DNA from: a bacterium
GTDB lineage: Bacteria; Sysuimicrobiota; Sysuimicrobiia; Sysuimicrobiales; Segetimicrobiaceae
Direction: 5' to 3'
Assembly: GCA_035295165.1 (NCBI GenBank)
Contig: DATGJN010000006.1
Span: forward strand, 1-54,833
Length of the DNA stretch: 54,833 nucleotides
The translations under genes were made by a program, and so were the position numbers. This document shows, piece by piece, positions 43,616 to 52,061 of this stretch. The notes beneath the pieces are model-generated. The model made no database searches. It saw nothing but the letters and a program-made list of their open reading frames with translations, and was not told where the DNA came from. Numbering within the stretch: the first letter of the stretch is position 1; the number at the start of each line of letters is the position of its first letter.

Positions 43616-45550
43616 TCACCTCTCCGCCGAGTCCACCGGCAGCACCTGAACGTCCTGCGGTTCCCACGCGACGCGCACGGAGGCGCCGACGTCGATGCGC
43701 GGCGCCCCGCGCCGGTTGGCCACCCGCGCGATCAGCACCTCGTCGGGGTTCAGGCGCACGACGTACTTGGTCGCGTCCCCGAGGTAGATCGCGTCCTCGA
43801 CCACGGCCGGCACCGTCCCCGGCCCCGCCGCGCCGGCCGCGGCCAGCCCCACCGCTTCCGGTCGGATCGAAACCCGGAGGGCCGTACCCGGGCGCGCCCC
43901 GTTTGCGACGATCGTGAAAGTGCTCCCGCCGGCGGTCTCGACCGTCGCGGACGCCCCTATCTGCGCCAGGACGCGGCAGTCGAGCAGATTCGACTCGCCG
44001 ATGAAGCTGCCCACGAACGCGGACGCCGGGCGCTCATACAGCTCCGCCGGTGTGCCGACCTGCTCGATGCGCCCGTGGTTCACGACCGCGATCCGGTCGG
44101 ACATCGTCATCGCTTCCGACTGGTCATGGGTGACAAAGACCACGGTAATACCGAGCCGCTCGTGAAGGCGCCGGAGTTCGATCTGCATGCTCTCGCGCAG
44201 CCGTTTGTCGAGCGCCGCAAGCGGCTCGTCCATGAGCAGCAAGCGCGGGTGGAACACGAGCGCCCGCGCGAGTGCGACGCGCTGCTGCTGCCCGCCGCTC
44301 AACTGGCGGGGATGCCGTGCCCCGTAGCCTTCCAGACGCACCATCGCGAGCGCGGCCTCGACACGGCTGGCGATCTCGCCCGCCGGCATCCGGCGGATCC
44401 TGAGGGGGAATGCGATGTTGTCGAACACCGTCATGTGCGGGAACAGCGCATAGTTCTGGAACACCATGCCGATGTCGCGCTTGTCGGGCGAGAGCCGAGT
44501 GATGGGCCGATCGCCAAGCACGACCTCTCCGCTCGTCGGCCGCTCGAACCCGGCGACCATGTTCAGGATCGTGGTTTTCCCGGATCCGCTGGGGCCGAGC
44601 AGCGTCATGAACTCGCCCGCCTCGACCTCGAGCGATACCCCTGCGACGGCGGTCACGGAACCGAACAGCTTCGTCACCTCGCACAGCCGGAGCGCGGCGC
44701 CCCGGAACTCCGCCGACGACCAGGCGCCGGGAGCGGCCCCGCCCCCCGCACCCGCCCCCGCCGGCCGGGGGCGGGGGTGACCGCGACGGCTGCGGAAGAA
44801 CTCCAGCGCCCCCAGCGCCAGCACGACGACGACCATCTGGATCGACGCGACCGCCGTCACCGTGGGGTTGATCTCGTCTTGGGAGACCGCGTCCCACATC
44901 ATCTTCGGCAGCGTCACCACGTCGCGGCCGCTCAGAAAGATCGCGATGACGACCTCATCCAGGGACGTGATCAGCGCGAACAGCGCCCCGGCGATGATCC
45001 CCGCCCGGATCAGGTGCACGGTCACCCGCCAAAACGTCTGCCACCCGGTGGCGCCCAAACTGCGGGCGGCCCGCTCCATCTGGGGGTCGAACGCCCGCAT
45101 CACCGCGACCACGTTGATGACCACGTAGGGCACGCCGAGCACGGCGTGCGACAGCGCCAGCGCGGTGATCGTGCCAACGAGATGCGCCCGCGCGTAGACG
45201 AAGTAGAACGAGATCGCCAGGATCATCACCGGCACGACCATCGGCGCGAGCGTGACCGCGTACAGGAGATCCTTCCCGGGGAATCGCGCTCTGGCGAGCG
45301 CCATCCCCGCCGGCGTGCCGAGCGCACACGCCAGCGTGGTCGCCAGGAACGCCACGCGGACGCTCGTCCACGCCGATCCCATCCAGTCACGGTTGGACAG
45401 GAAGTCCGCGTACCACCGGAGCGACAGCCCGTGGGGCGGGAGCGTGAGCCACGACGTGTTGCTGAACGACATCGGCACGAGCGCCGCCATCGGCGCCACG
45501 ATGAACGCCAAGGTCAGGCCGCACACGACCGTCACGCCCGCGCGCCACAT
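43616..45550 (-). CDS. Fused ABC permease (PotC type) and ATPase (PotA type)
   Basis: 644 residues in one frame. Residues 1-253 are a six-helix permease with the EAA loop ERAARSLGATGWQTFWRVTV (159-178). Residues ~254-284 are an Arg/Pro/Ala/Gly-rich linker. Residues ~285-644 are a complete PotA-like ATPase: Walker A GPSGSGKT (319-326), signature LSGGQ (417-421), Walker B LLLMDEP (437-443), and a C-terminal TOBE domain. Importers normally keep these on separate chains. The linker DNA holds G-rich runs including six Cs at 44742-44747, where an assembly indel could also join two genes; no in-frame start codon is evident for a separate ATPase. Confidence 0.88.
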   Translation of the reverse strand: MWRAGVTVVCGLTLAFIVAPMAALVPMSFSNTSWLTLPPHGLSLRWYADFLSNRDWMGSAWTSVRVAFLATTLACALGTPAGMALARARFPGKDLLYAVTLAPMVVPVMILAISFYFVYARAHLVGTITALALSHAVLGVPYVVINVVAVMRAFDPQMERAARSLGATGWQTFWRVTVHLIRAGIIAGALFALITSLDEVVIAIFLSGRDVVTLPKMMWDAVSQDEINPTVTAVASIQMVVVVLALGALEFFRSRRGHPRPRPAGAGAGGGAAPGAWSSAEFRGAALRLCEVTKLFGSVTAVAGVSLEVEAGEFMTLLGPSGSGKTTILNMVAGFERPTSGEVVLGDRPITRLSPDKRDIGMVFQNYALFPHMTVFDNIAFPLRIRRMPAGEIASRVEAALAMVRLEGYGARHPRQLSGGQQQRVALARALVFHPRLLLMDEPLAALDKRLRESMQIELRRLHERLGITVVFVTHDQSEAMTMSDRIAVVNHGRIEQVGTPAELYERPASAFVGSFIGESNLLDCRVLAQIGASATVETAGGSTFTIVANGARPGTALRVSIRPEAVGLAAAGAAGPGTVPAVVEDAIYLGDATKYVVRLNPDEVLIARVANRRGAPRIDVGASVRVAWEPQDVQVLPVDSAER

Positions 45551-45553
45551 GGC

Positions 45554-46393
45554 CTACGTTCCCCCGCCGAAGAGACGGTCCAGGTTCATCGCGCGGCTGT
45601 ACAGGGCGATGACCAGCACGGTGGCGACAAGCAGCACGAGCGACAGCGCGGCGGCCAGCCCCCAATCGAGCGCCTGATTGATGTAGGCTTCGATGAGCAT
45701 CGACACGGTCGTCACCTTGCCGCCCCCAAGCAGCGCGGGGGTGATGAAGAATCCGAGCCCCACGACGAACAGCATCAGGCAGCCGGCGGCGACCCCGGGG
45801 AGGCTGAGCGGGAAGAACACGCGCCGGAACGCCTGCCACTCCGTCGCCCCGAGGTTGCTCGCCGCCCGCAGCAGGGAGGTGTCGATGCCGCGCATGACCC
45901 CGTACAGGGACAGGATCATGAACGGCAACAGCACGTGCACCATACCGATGTACACGCCGATCTGATTGTAGATCAGCGACACCGGCGCCCGGACCAGGTG
46001 GAGCCCCAGCAGGACCTGGTTGACGACCCCGTCCCGCTGCAGGAGGATCATCCACGTAAAACTCCTCGCCAGGATGCTGATCCAAAACGGGGTGACGACC
46101 AGGATCAACAACAGATTCGCCACGCGCGGCGGCGCCATCGTCAGCGTGTACGCGACCGGATACCCGAGCGCGAGGCACAGCAGCGTCACCACCACGCTGA
46201 TCTGGAGCGTCTCCCACATGACGCGCCGGTACAGCGGGGTGGTCAACAGCTCGCGGTAGTGCGCGAGCCCGCCTCCCTCGGGCGAGATGCTGAACGACAG
46301 CATCTGCCCCACGGGGTACAGGAAGAACACGAGCAGAAACGCAAGCAACGGCAGCGTCGGTAGCAGACCGCGGAGGACCGGCGACCGCATCAT
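45554..46393 (-). CDS. ABC permease, PotB type
   Basis: 279 residues, six membrane helices. LQRDGVVNQVLLGL and YNQIGVYIGMVHVLLPFMILSLYGVM are PotB landmarks, with the EAA loop LRAASNLGATEWQAFRRVFFPL. ATG-ATG at 46393/46390; GGGGGAA sits close upstream. It lies three bases before the fusion gene and 38 bp after the binding-protein gene. Partner of the fused permease. Confidence 0.9.
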   Translation of the reverse strand: MMRSPVLRGLLPTLPLLAFLLVFFLYPVGQMLSFSISPEGGGLAHYRELLTTPLYRRVMWETLQISVVVTLLCLALGYPVAYTLTMAPPRVANLLLILVVTPFWISILARSFTWMILLQRDGVVNQVLLGLHLVRAPVSLIYNQIGVYIGMVHVLLPFMILSLYGVMRGIDTSLLRAASNLGATEWQAFRRVFFPLSLPGVAAGCLMLFVVGLGFFITPALLGGGKVTTVSMLIEAYINQALDWGLAAALSLVLLVATVLVIALYSRAMNLDRLFGGGT

Positions 46394-46431
46394 GCGTTCC
46401 CCCGCCCTCCACGGCCCGGCATGACAGACCC

Positions 46432-47562
46432 CTACCCGTTGACGAACGCCAACCAGCGCTTCGTCATCGCGTCCCCGTTGTCCGCCCACCACGTGGCATT
46501 GACCTGGATCTCCTTGCCGACGTTGGCGGGGTTCGTCGGGAGCATCGCCGCGGTCGCCGGCGGCATCAGGCCGTACGCCTTCGCGTTCGGGACCCCGTAC
46601 GGGAACACGTCTACGAACTTGGCCTCGTTTGCGGGCCGCGCATAGTACGCCATCAGCTTCATGGCGTTCACCTTGTTCTTGGCGCCCTTCGGCGTGATCC
46701 AGTACGACTGCATCCACGCGGCCTGGTTCCACGTGAACGCGGCGGGGCTGCTGCTCCGCTGGAGCTCGAGCACGCGGCCGCTCGTCGCCTCGATGAGGTC
46801 GACGTCTCCACCCCGCATGAGCGTCGTGATCTGATTCGTGTCCTTGTACCACACGTTGATCTCCGCTTTGCGCGGCTGCAGGAACTTATAGGCTCGGTCC
46901 ACGTCCAGTGGGTACAGCTTGTCCCGCGGCACGCCGTCCGCCAGCAGCGCGAACTCGAGCACCGGAATCGGCTGATTGTACATCGCCCGGTGCCCGGGGA
47001 AGCGGCTGTCGTTGAAGAAGTCCGCCCACGTCGCGGGGGCCTTCCCGGCGGGGAACTTGGTCGTGTTCCAGGCCAGCACGTACGCATACGCCACGGACCC
47101 GATCCCCCACTCGCTGGATGTCCCAGCGATCAGATCCGCCTTGTTAATGATCGAGTAGTCGGCGCGCTCGAGCATGCCCTTCCGGCCGAGCTCGATCATC
47201 ATCTCCCCTTCGGAATCCACGAGATCCCACTCCACGTTGCCGGTCTGCACCATCGCTTGGATCTTGGCCACGTCCGGCACGCCGACGATGCGGACCTTGA
47301 TGCCGGTCTCCTGCTCGAACGGGTCGAAGAACGCGGTCTTCTGGGCGTTGGCGTACGATCCGCCCCACGTGCAGACGACGACCTCGCCGGTGCCCTTGAT
47401 CGGCACCGCCTGCCCCGCGCCGGCCAGCAGGTCCACCACGGCGCCCGACACCGCCGCCGCCGACATCCCCATCGTCAGGGCCCGGCGCACGAACTCGCGC
47501 CGCGTCATCCCGCCAAGGTAGTACTGTTCCACGAGCCTGTCCACGCGCTTCATCTCGCCCAT
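46432..47562 (-). CDS. PotD-type binding protein with Tat signal
   Basis: 376 residues. The N-terminus contains MTRREFVRRALTMGMSAAAV, a twin-arginine signal followed by a hydrophobic stretch to AGAGQAVP. The mature part begins GEVVVCTWGGSYANAQKTAFFDPFEQETGIKVRIV and includes WDLVDSEGEMM, the PotD/opine-binding pattern. GGAGG lies about eight bases before ATG 47562. Its operon with a Mo-hydroxylase and ThDP enzyme suggests that the ligand is their substrate rather than a polyamine. Confidence 0.92.
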   Translation of the reverse strand: MGEMKRVDRLVEQYYLGGMTRREFVRRALTMGMSAAAVSGAVVDLLAGAGQAVPIKGTGEVVVCTWGGSYANAQKTAFFDPFEQETGIKVRIVGVPDVAKIQAMVQTGNVEWDLVDSEGEMMIELGRKGMLERADYSIINKADLIAGTSSEWGIGSVAYAYVLAWNTTKFPAGKAPATWADFFNDSRFPGHRAMYNQPIPVLEFALLADGVPRDKLYPLDVDRAYKFLQPRKAEINVWYKDTNQITTLMRGGDVDLIEATSGRVLELQRSSSPAAFTWNQAAWMQSYWITPKGAKNKVNAMKLMAYYARPANEAKFVDVFPYGVPNAKAYGLMPPATAAMLPTNPANVGKEIQVNATWWADNGDAMTKRWLAFVNG

Positions 47563-47579
47563 GACTCCTCCCCCTGTGC

Positions 47580-49316
47580 TCAGTTTCGACCGACTGCGGT
47601 CTGGGCCTTCGGACGATGGGCCCCCATCTCGCTCGGATCGATGATGACGTTCAGCAGGATCGGACGGCCGGCGCCGAGCGCGCGCTCCAGAGCGGGCCGG
47701 ATCTCCGCCGGCCGGGCGACCTCGACGGCCTCGACCCCCATGCTCTGCGCCAGCCCGACGAGATCGACCGCAGGATCGCCGATGTCGGTGCCGACGTACG
47801 TGCCGGTCTTCGCGGCATGCCGCGTGTGGTCGTGCAGCGCCGACTTGATCGCCATGTACGTGCCGTTGTTGAACACCACGAAGACGACGGGGATCCGATA
47901 GCGGGCCGCCGACCACAACCCCTGGGCCCCGTAGACGACCACGCCGTCGCCGACACAGCTCACGACGGTGCGCGAGGGGTCCCCGAGCTTCCAGCCGATC
48001 GCTGCCCCGATCCCCCACCCCATGTAGGTGCTGGAGTTCATGGCAAACGTGCCCGGCCGCCGGAACTCGTATCCGCGCAGGATGTAGTTGCCCATCGTGA
48101 CGGCTTGGTTCACGATGAGGGCGTTGTCGTCGCACACCTGCGACAGCTCCGCCACGAGACGCCACGGCTTGATCGGCACGGCGTCGCGCGCCTGCCCCAG
48201 TTCCGCGTCGCGCGCCTGCCGCAGGGCCATCGCGGCGCGGGCGACCACCCCGCGGCGCGACGCGATCCCGCGGGCGTGACCGGTGGTCATGCGCGCGCGC
48301 ACCGCCTCCAGCAGCGCCCGGAGCGCGCTCAGGCTGTCCGCAACGATCGGCACCGCCGTTGGATACACGCGGGCCACCTCCCACGGGTCCTCGTGGATGT
48401 GCACGACGTCGGCGCCTCGCGGCACCATCGGGACCCGGGGATAGTCCGGCTCGATGAACATGCGGCTGCCGACCCCGATCACGAGCGAGGCCTCCGCAAC
48501 CATCGGATGTCCCGGCGCGTACAGGCCGAGGTAGCAGGGGTGCGTCGAGGCCACGCTGAGATACGTGCCGAACGGCTCCGCGAACACGGGCAGCGCGAGG
48601 AGTTCCGCCAGTTCCGCGAGCAGGTCGGCGGCGCCGTGCGCGACGACCTGGCCCCCCGCCACGAGCACGGGGTGCTCCGCGCGCAGCAGCAGGTCTGCCG
48701 CCCGGTCGATCTCGCCGGGGTCCGCCGGGATCCGACGGGCCACTTGGAACCCCGCGGGATCGGGCACCTCCACCTCCACGGGCGCGCGCAGGAAATCCTT
48801 GGGAATCGCCATGTACGTCGGCCCGGTCGGCAGTGCCCCCGCGATCTTGAACGCGCGCGCGGTCTCTTCCGCGATCCGCGAGGGATTCGGGACCACAAGG
48901 CTGTGCTTCGTGAACTGGCGGACGGTCCCGATGAGGTCGAGCGCCTCGCCCTGGGCGTCGCGAAACAAGTGGCGCGTGTCGTGGCATCCCGCGGACACGA
49001 CGATCGGGGTCCGATCCTTCGCGGCGGTGAGCAGCGCCCCCATACCGTTCGCCGTGCCGACCATCGCGTGGAGGTTCGCGAACGACGGCCGGCCGGTCGC
49101 GCGGGCGTAGCCATCGGCCATGGCCATCGCCGCCTCTTCATGCAGGCCGAGCACATAGGTGAGGGACGGGGTCTGCCCGATCGCGTCGAGGATGTCGATC
49201 TCGATCGTCCCCGGATTGCCGAACACGTGCCGGACGCCCTCGGCCTCCACGGCCTTGATCAGCGCCTCCGCGCCCGTCATCTGAGCCCTGGCAGGGCCGT
49301 TGTGCTTCGTCGCCAT
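47580..49316 (-). CDS. ThDP-dependent decarboxylase, benzoylformate decarboxylase-like
   Basis: 578 residues with the three-domain layout of the POX/AHAS/BFD family. HVFGNPGTIEIDIL and the cofactor-activating Glu in LGLHEEAAMAMADGYARATG are typical of the BFD/MdlC branch. The C-terminal ThDP/Mg site is CVGDGVVVYGAQGLWSAARYRIPVVFVVFNNGTY. Such enzymes decarboxylate 2-oxoacids to aldehydes or join oxoacids. GAGGTGG precedes the ATG. It lies 81 bp downstream of the Mo-hydroxylase small subunit and 17 bp upstream of the binding-protein gene. Confidence 0.9.
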   Translation of the reverse strand: MATKHNGPARAQMTGAEALIKAVEAEGVRHVFGNPGTIEIDILDAIGQTPSLTYVLGLHEEAAMAMADGYARATGRPSFANLHAMVGTANGMGALLTAAKDRTPIVVSAGCHDTRHLFRDAQGEALDLIGTVRQFTKHSLVVPNPSRIAEETARAFKIAGALPTGPTYMAIPKDFLRAPVEVEVPDPAGFQVARRIPADPGEIDRAADLLLRAEHPVLVAGGQVVAHGAADLLAELAELLALPVFAEPFGTYLSVASTHPCYLGLYAPGHPMVAEASLVIGVGSRMFIEPDYPRVPMVPRGADVVHIHEDPWEVARVYPTAVPIVADSLSALRALLEAVRARMTTGHARGIASRRGVVARAAMALRQARDAELGQARDAVPIKPWRLVAELSQVCDDNALIVNQAVTMGNYILRGYEFRRPGTFAMNSSTYMGWGIGAAIGWKLGDPSRTVVSCVGDGVVVYGAQGLWSAARYRIPVVFVVFNNGTYMAIKSALHDHTRHAAKTGTYVGTDIGDPAVDLVGLAQSMGVEAVEVARPAEIRPALERALGAGRPILLNVIIDPSEMGAHRPKAQTAVGRN

Positions 49317-49397
49317 CGGTGCGCCACCTCATTGGAAGTGCCGTCCCTCGATCACCGGTCGGGCTCGTCTGCGGGGCCGGGCGGCGGGAGGCCGGCG

Positions 49398-49910
49398 TTA
49401 CGCACGGTCCGCGCCCGCCTCCGCCATCGCGCGGGCCGCGACGTGAATGGCCTCCACGATCTTCTTGTAGCCGGTGCAGCGGCAGAGGTTCCCGCTGATG
49501 TATTCGACGATCTGCGCGTCGGACGGGTTCGGGCACTCGGCGAGCAACGCCCGGACCGTCATCACCATCCCCGGCGTGCAGAACCCGCACTGCAGGGCTC
49601 CGCAGTCGACGAACGCCTGCTGGATCGCGTGGAGGCGGCCGCCCTGCGCGAGCCCCTCACACGTCTCGACCGTCCGCCCGTGGGCCTCCAGCGCGAGCAC
49701 GCTGCATGCGCTGACCGGCAGGCCGTCGATCAGCACGGTGCACGCGCCGCACACCTGGACATCGCAGCCGCGCTTGGCGCCGATCAACCCGAGATCGTTC
49801 CGCAGAAAATCGAGCAGGGTGCGGTGGTTCGGGACGTCGACCCGAATCGACGCACGGTTGACCGTGCACGCCAGCGCGTACGTCTCCCCGTGTTCGGCCG
49901 CCCTACTCAC
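49398..49910 (-). CDS. Molybdenum hydroxylase [2Fe-2S] small subunit
   Basis: 170 residues, CoxS/XdhC-type. The plant-ferredoxin-type cluster is bound by Cys in KRGCDVQVCGACTV and SAC; the second cluster by CGFC and NLCRCTGY. It carries electrons from the Mo subunit to FAD. It starts at 49910, eight bases inside the end of the FAD-subunit gene. Confidence 0.94.
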   Translation of the reverse strand: MSRAAEHGETYALACTVNRASIRVDVPNHRTLLDFLRNDLGLIGAKRGCDVQVCGACTVLIDGLPVSACSVLALEAHGRTVETCEGLAQGGRLHAIQQAFVDCGALQCGFCTPGMVMTVRALLAECPNPSDAQIVEYISGNLCRCTGYKKIVEAIHVAARAMAEAGADRA

Positions 49911-50799
49911 GCTCCTGCTCCCTCCCGATCAGACGGGCTCGCGCCTGTTCCGCGGCGCGACGCATCAGCACGCCGGTGAGATGTCGTTTGTACGAGGCCG
50001 ACCCGTAGAGATCATCCACCGGCGCGCAGCGCCCCGCCAGCGCCGCTGCGGCAGCGGCGCACGCCGCGGAGAAACGGCCGCCGCGCAGCGGGGCGCCGCC
50101 GAACGCGCGCTCCGCCTCCGCCACCCGGATCGGGGTCGGCCCGACGCACCCGACGGCAACCCTGGCTTCTACGATCCGGTCGCCGCCGGGGTTTCCGACC
50201 AGCACGACCCCAACACCGGCGGTCGGACGCTCATAGAACGCGACCTTGAGATACGCCGCCCCCGCCTCCGCGGGCAGCGCGGGCACCAGTACCGTCTCCA
50301 GCAACTCGCCCGGCTGCAGGTCGGTAGTGTATCCGTCGACGAGGAACGACGCCAGCGGCATGGTCCGCGACCCCGCGCGGCTGGTCAGGACGACGGTCGC
50401 GTCGTGCAGAAGTAAGACCGTCGCCACGTCCGAGCGCGGTTCCGCAAAACAGAGGTTCCCGCCGATCGTGCCGACCGTTCGCACGCGCACATTGGCCACG
50501 CGGGCCTCGACGTCCGCGAGCAGCGGCACCCGACTCCGGACCTCGGCGTCGCGCTCGACCGCGCGGTGCGTCGCCGTCGCGCCGATCGCCACCCGGTGCG
50601 TCCCGGCGTTGTATGTGATCCGGTCGGCACCGACCCGCTTGATGTTGACGAGATGCCGATACCGGAGCACCCCCTGTTTCATCGCGACGAGCAGCTCGGT
50701 GCCCCCCGCATATACGGCAGCCTCGGACCCGTGGGCGAGCAACACCTCGGAGGCTTCCCCCAACGTCCGGGGCTCGTGGAACCGGAACGGCGCTAGCAC
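49903..50799 (-). CDS. Molybdenum hydroxylase FAD-binding medium subunit
   Basis: 298 residues, CoxM/XdhB type. FAD motifs AGGTELLVAMKQG and TVGTIGGNL, with the C-terminal CO_deh_flav_C domain ending SASYKRHLTGVLMRRAAEQA. GTG 50799 is preceded by GGAGGG and starts exactly where the family FRFHEPRTLGEA N-terminus begins. It heads the eight-gene operon and is divergent from the LacI gene. Confidence 0.93.
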   Translation of the reverse strand: MLAPFRFHEPRTLGEASEVLLAHGSEAAVYAGGTELLVAMKQGVLRYRHLVNIKRVGADRITYNAGTHRVAIGATATHRAVERDAEVRSRVPLLADVEARVANVRVRTVGTIGGNLCFAEPRSDVATVLLLHDATVVLTSRAGSRTMPLASFLVDGYTTDLQPGELLETVLVPALPAEAGAAYLKVAFYERPTAGVGVVLVGNPGGDRIVEARVAVGCVGPTPIRVAEAERAFGGAPLRGGRFSAACAAAAAALAGRCAPVDDLYGSASYKRHLTGVLMRRAAEQARARLIGREQERE

Positions 50800-50828
50800 G
50801 CCTGCCCTCCGCCCGGGCGGGGGTGCTC

Positions 50829-50858
50829 TTGACGGAATTCCCCGCGACCCCGCACAAT
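50829..50858 (+). promoter_or_regulatory. Promoter of the LacI gene, leaderless
   Basis: TTGACG (50829-50834) and CACAAT (50853-50858) are 18 bp apart. The -10 ends six bases before GTG 50865, so transcription should start at or beside the start codon. No ribosome site precedes the GTG. Confidence 0.5.
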
Positions 50859-50862
50859 TGTG
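50853..50862. promoter_or_regulatory. Perfect 10-bp palindrome over the LacI -10
   Basis: CACAATTGTG, a perfect palindrome covering the -10 of the regulator gene and lying 54 bp upstream of the divergent operon start. It is a candidate site for autoregulation, though it lacks the central CG of typical LacI-family operators. Confidence 0.4.
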
Positions 50863-50864
50863 TT

Positions 50865-51944
50865 GTGGCGACCAACGGCCGTCGGGCATCGTCGAACGGG
50901 CGTCTTCCCGCGGACCCGATCACCATTGCAGACGTGGCGCGACGAGCGCGAGTCTCGACGGCGACGGTATCGCGCGTCCTGACCCGATACCCGCACGTTA
51001 GCGACCAGACGCGCCGGCGGGTTGAGGCCGCCTTGCAGTTTCTTCGGTACGAGCCGAACCGCATCGCACGGAGCCTGCGGGCACGGGCGACGCACACGAT
51101 CGGGCTGATCATCAGGGACGCGGCGAACACCAAGTTCGGCCTGATCGCCAAGGCGGCCCAGGAGGTGGCCAACGCCCGCGGCTACTACGTGCTGGTGGGC
51201 AGCTCCGACCGCAGCGCCGACCGCGAGCGCGAATCGATCGACCTGTTGTTGCAGCTCAGGGTTGACGGGCTCGTGCTGTATGTCGCCGACGAGCGCATCA
51301 ACCACCTGGCAAACCGCAAACGCCTGGATATCCCGGTCGTGCTCGTCGAGAGCACGCTGCGCGGCTACGCGTTCGATGAAGTCTGTTCCGACAACGTCGG
51401 CGGCGCCCGCGCCGCGACGGAGCACCTGCTCGGGCTCGGCCACCGACGCATCGCGCTCCTGCACGGTCCGCTCGGCATCCGTCCGCTCCGCGAGCGCCGC
51501 CAGGGCTACCTGGAGGCCTACGCCGCGGCGGGGGTACGCCCAGATCCGGCGCTCATGGTCGAGACCGGCACGCGGGAGGAGGATGCCGCGGAGCACGCCG
51601 CGCGGCTCATGGCCGGGGACGCTCCTCCGACGGCGATCTTCGCCGCGTCCAGCGCGATGACGATCGGCGTGCTGCAGGCGATCCGGGCGCGGCGGGTGCG
51701 GGTGCCCGAGACGCTGTCCGTGATCGGCTTCGACGATACCGACGTCACCGCGCTCGTCGACCCGCCCCTCACCGTCGTGACGCGAGACCTCCACCTCCTC
51801 GGGGCCACGGCCGTGGAGACGCTGATGGAACGCCTGGCCGATGGTCCCCGCAGCCCCGCGAAGCGCATTGTGCTCCCGGCCACGCTGCACGTCCGGGACT
51901 CCTGCGCCCCGCCGGCGGGTCGCCGCGCGACGGAGGCGCACTAG
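50865..51944 (+). CDS. LacI family transcriptional regulator
   Basis: 359 residues. N-terminal HTH and hinge: ITIADVARRARVSTATVSRVLTRYPHVS, then RVEAALQFLRYEPNRIARSLRARATHTIGLI. The remainder is the periplasmic-binding-like effector domain (GLVLYVADERI, SDNVGGARAATEHLLGLGHRRIALL, SVIGFDDTDVTALVDPPLT). GTG 50865 gives 33 residues before the HTH, slightly long; no closer start is obvious. It sits between the two parts of the Mo-hydroxylase locus, so it probably controls both according to the imported substrate. Confidence 0.93.
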   Translation: MATNGRRASSNGRLPADPITIADVARRARVSTATVSRVLTRYPHVSDQTRRRVEAALQFLRYEPNRIARSLRARATHTIGLIIRDAANTKFGLIAKAAQEVANARGYYVLVGSSDRSADRERESIDLLLQLRVDGLVLYVADERINHLANRKRLDIPVVLVESTLRGYAFDEVCSDNVGGARAATEHLLGLGHRRIALLHGPLGIRPLRERRQGYLEAYAAAGVRPDPALMVETGTREEDAAEHAARLMAGDAPPTAIFAASSAMTIGVLQAIRARRVRVPETLSVIGFDDTDVTALVDPPLTVVTRDLHLLGATAVETLMERLADGPRSPAKRIVLPATLHVRDSCAPPAGRRATEAH

Positions 51945-52057
51945 CGCACGGCCTCCGGCGCGAACGGGTCGTGCGCCCCGACGGGCCGCCCACCGAGCCT
52001 GACCCGAAGCCCGGGGAGCCCGACATCGATGTGCGATGACGGCCGACGGCCAGGCAC
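51941..52057 (-). CDS. Possible 38-aa protein downstream of the Mo large subunit
   Basis: GTG 52057 lies four bases after the large-subunit stop, with AGAAGG about eight bases upstream. The frame encodes VPGRRPSSHIDVGLPGL then RVRLGGRPVGAHDPFAPEAVR and ends at TAG 51941, sharing CTAG with the convergent LacI stop. G/C at third positions is high, as in real genes here. Not recognised; may be chance. Confidence 0.33.
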   Translation of the reverse strand: MPGRRPSSHIDVGLPGLRVRLGGRPVGAHDPFAPEAVR

Positions 52058-52061
52058 GCGG

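Noticed and set aside
43187-46363. A 1058-codon open frame on the plus strand
   Set aside because: It is antisense to the SDR and transporter genes, is rich in Arg/His/Asp/Gln, and has no family features. Such shadows are common in GC-rich genes.
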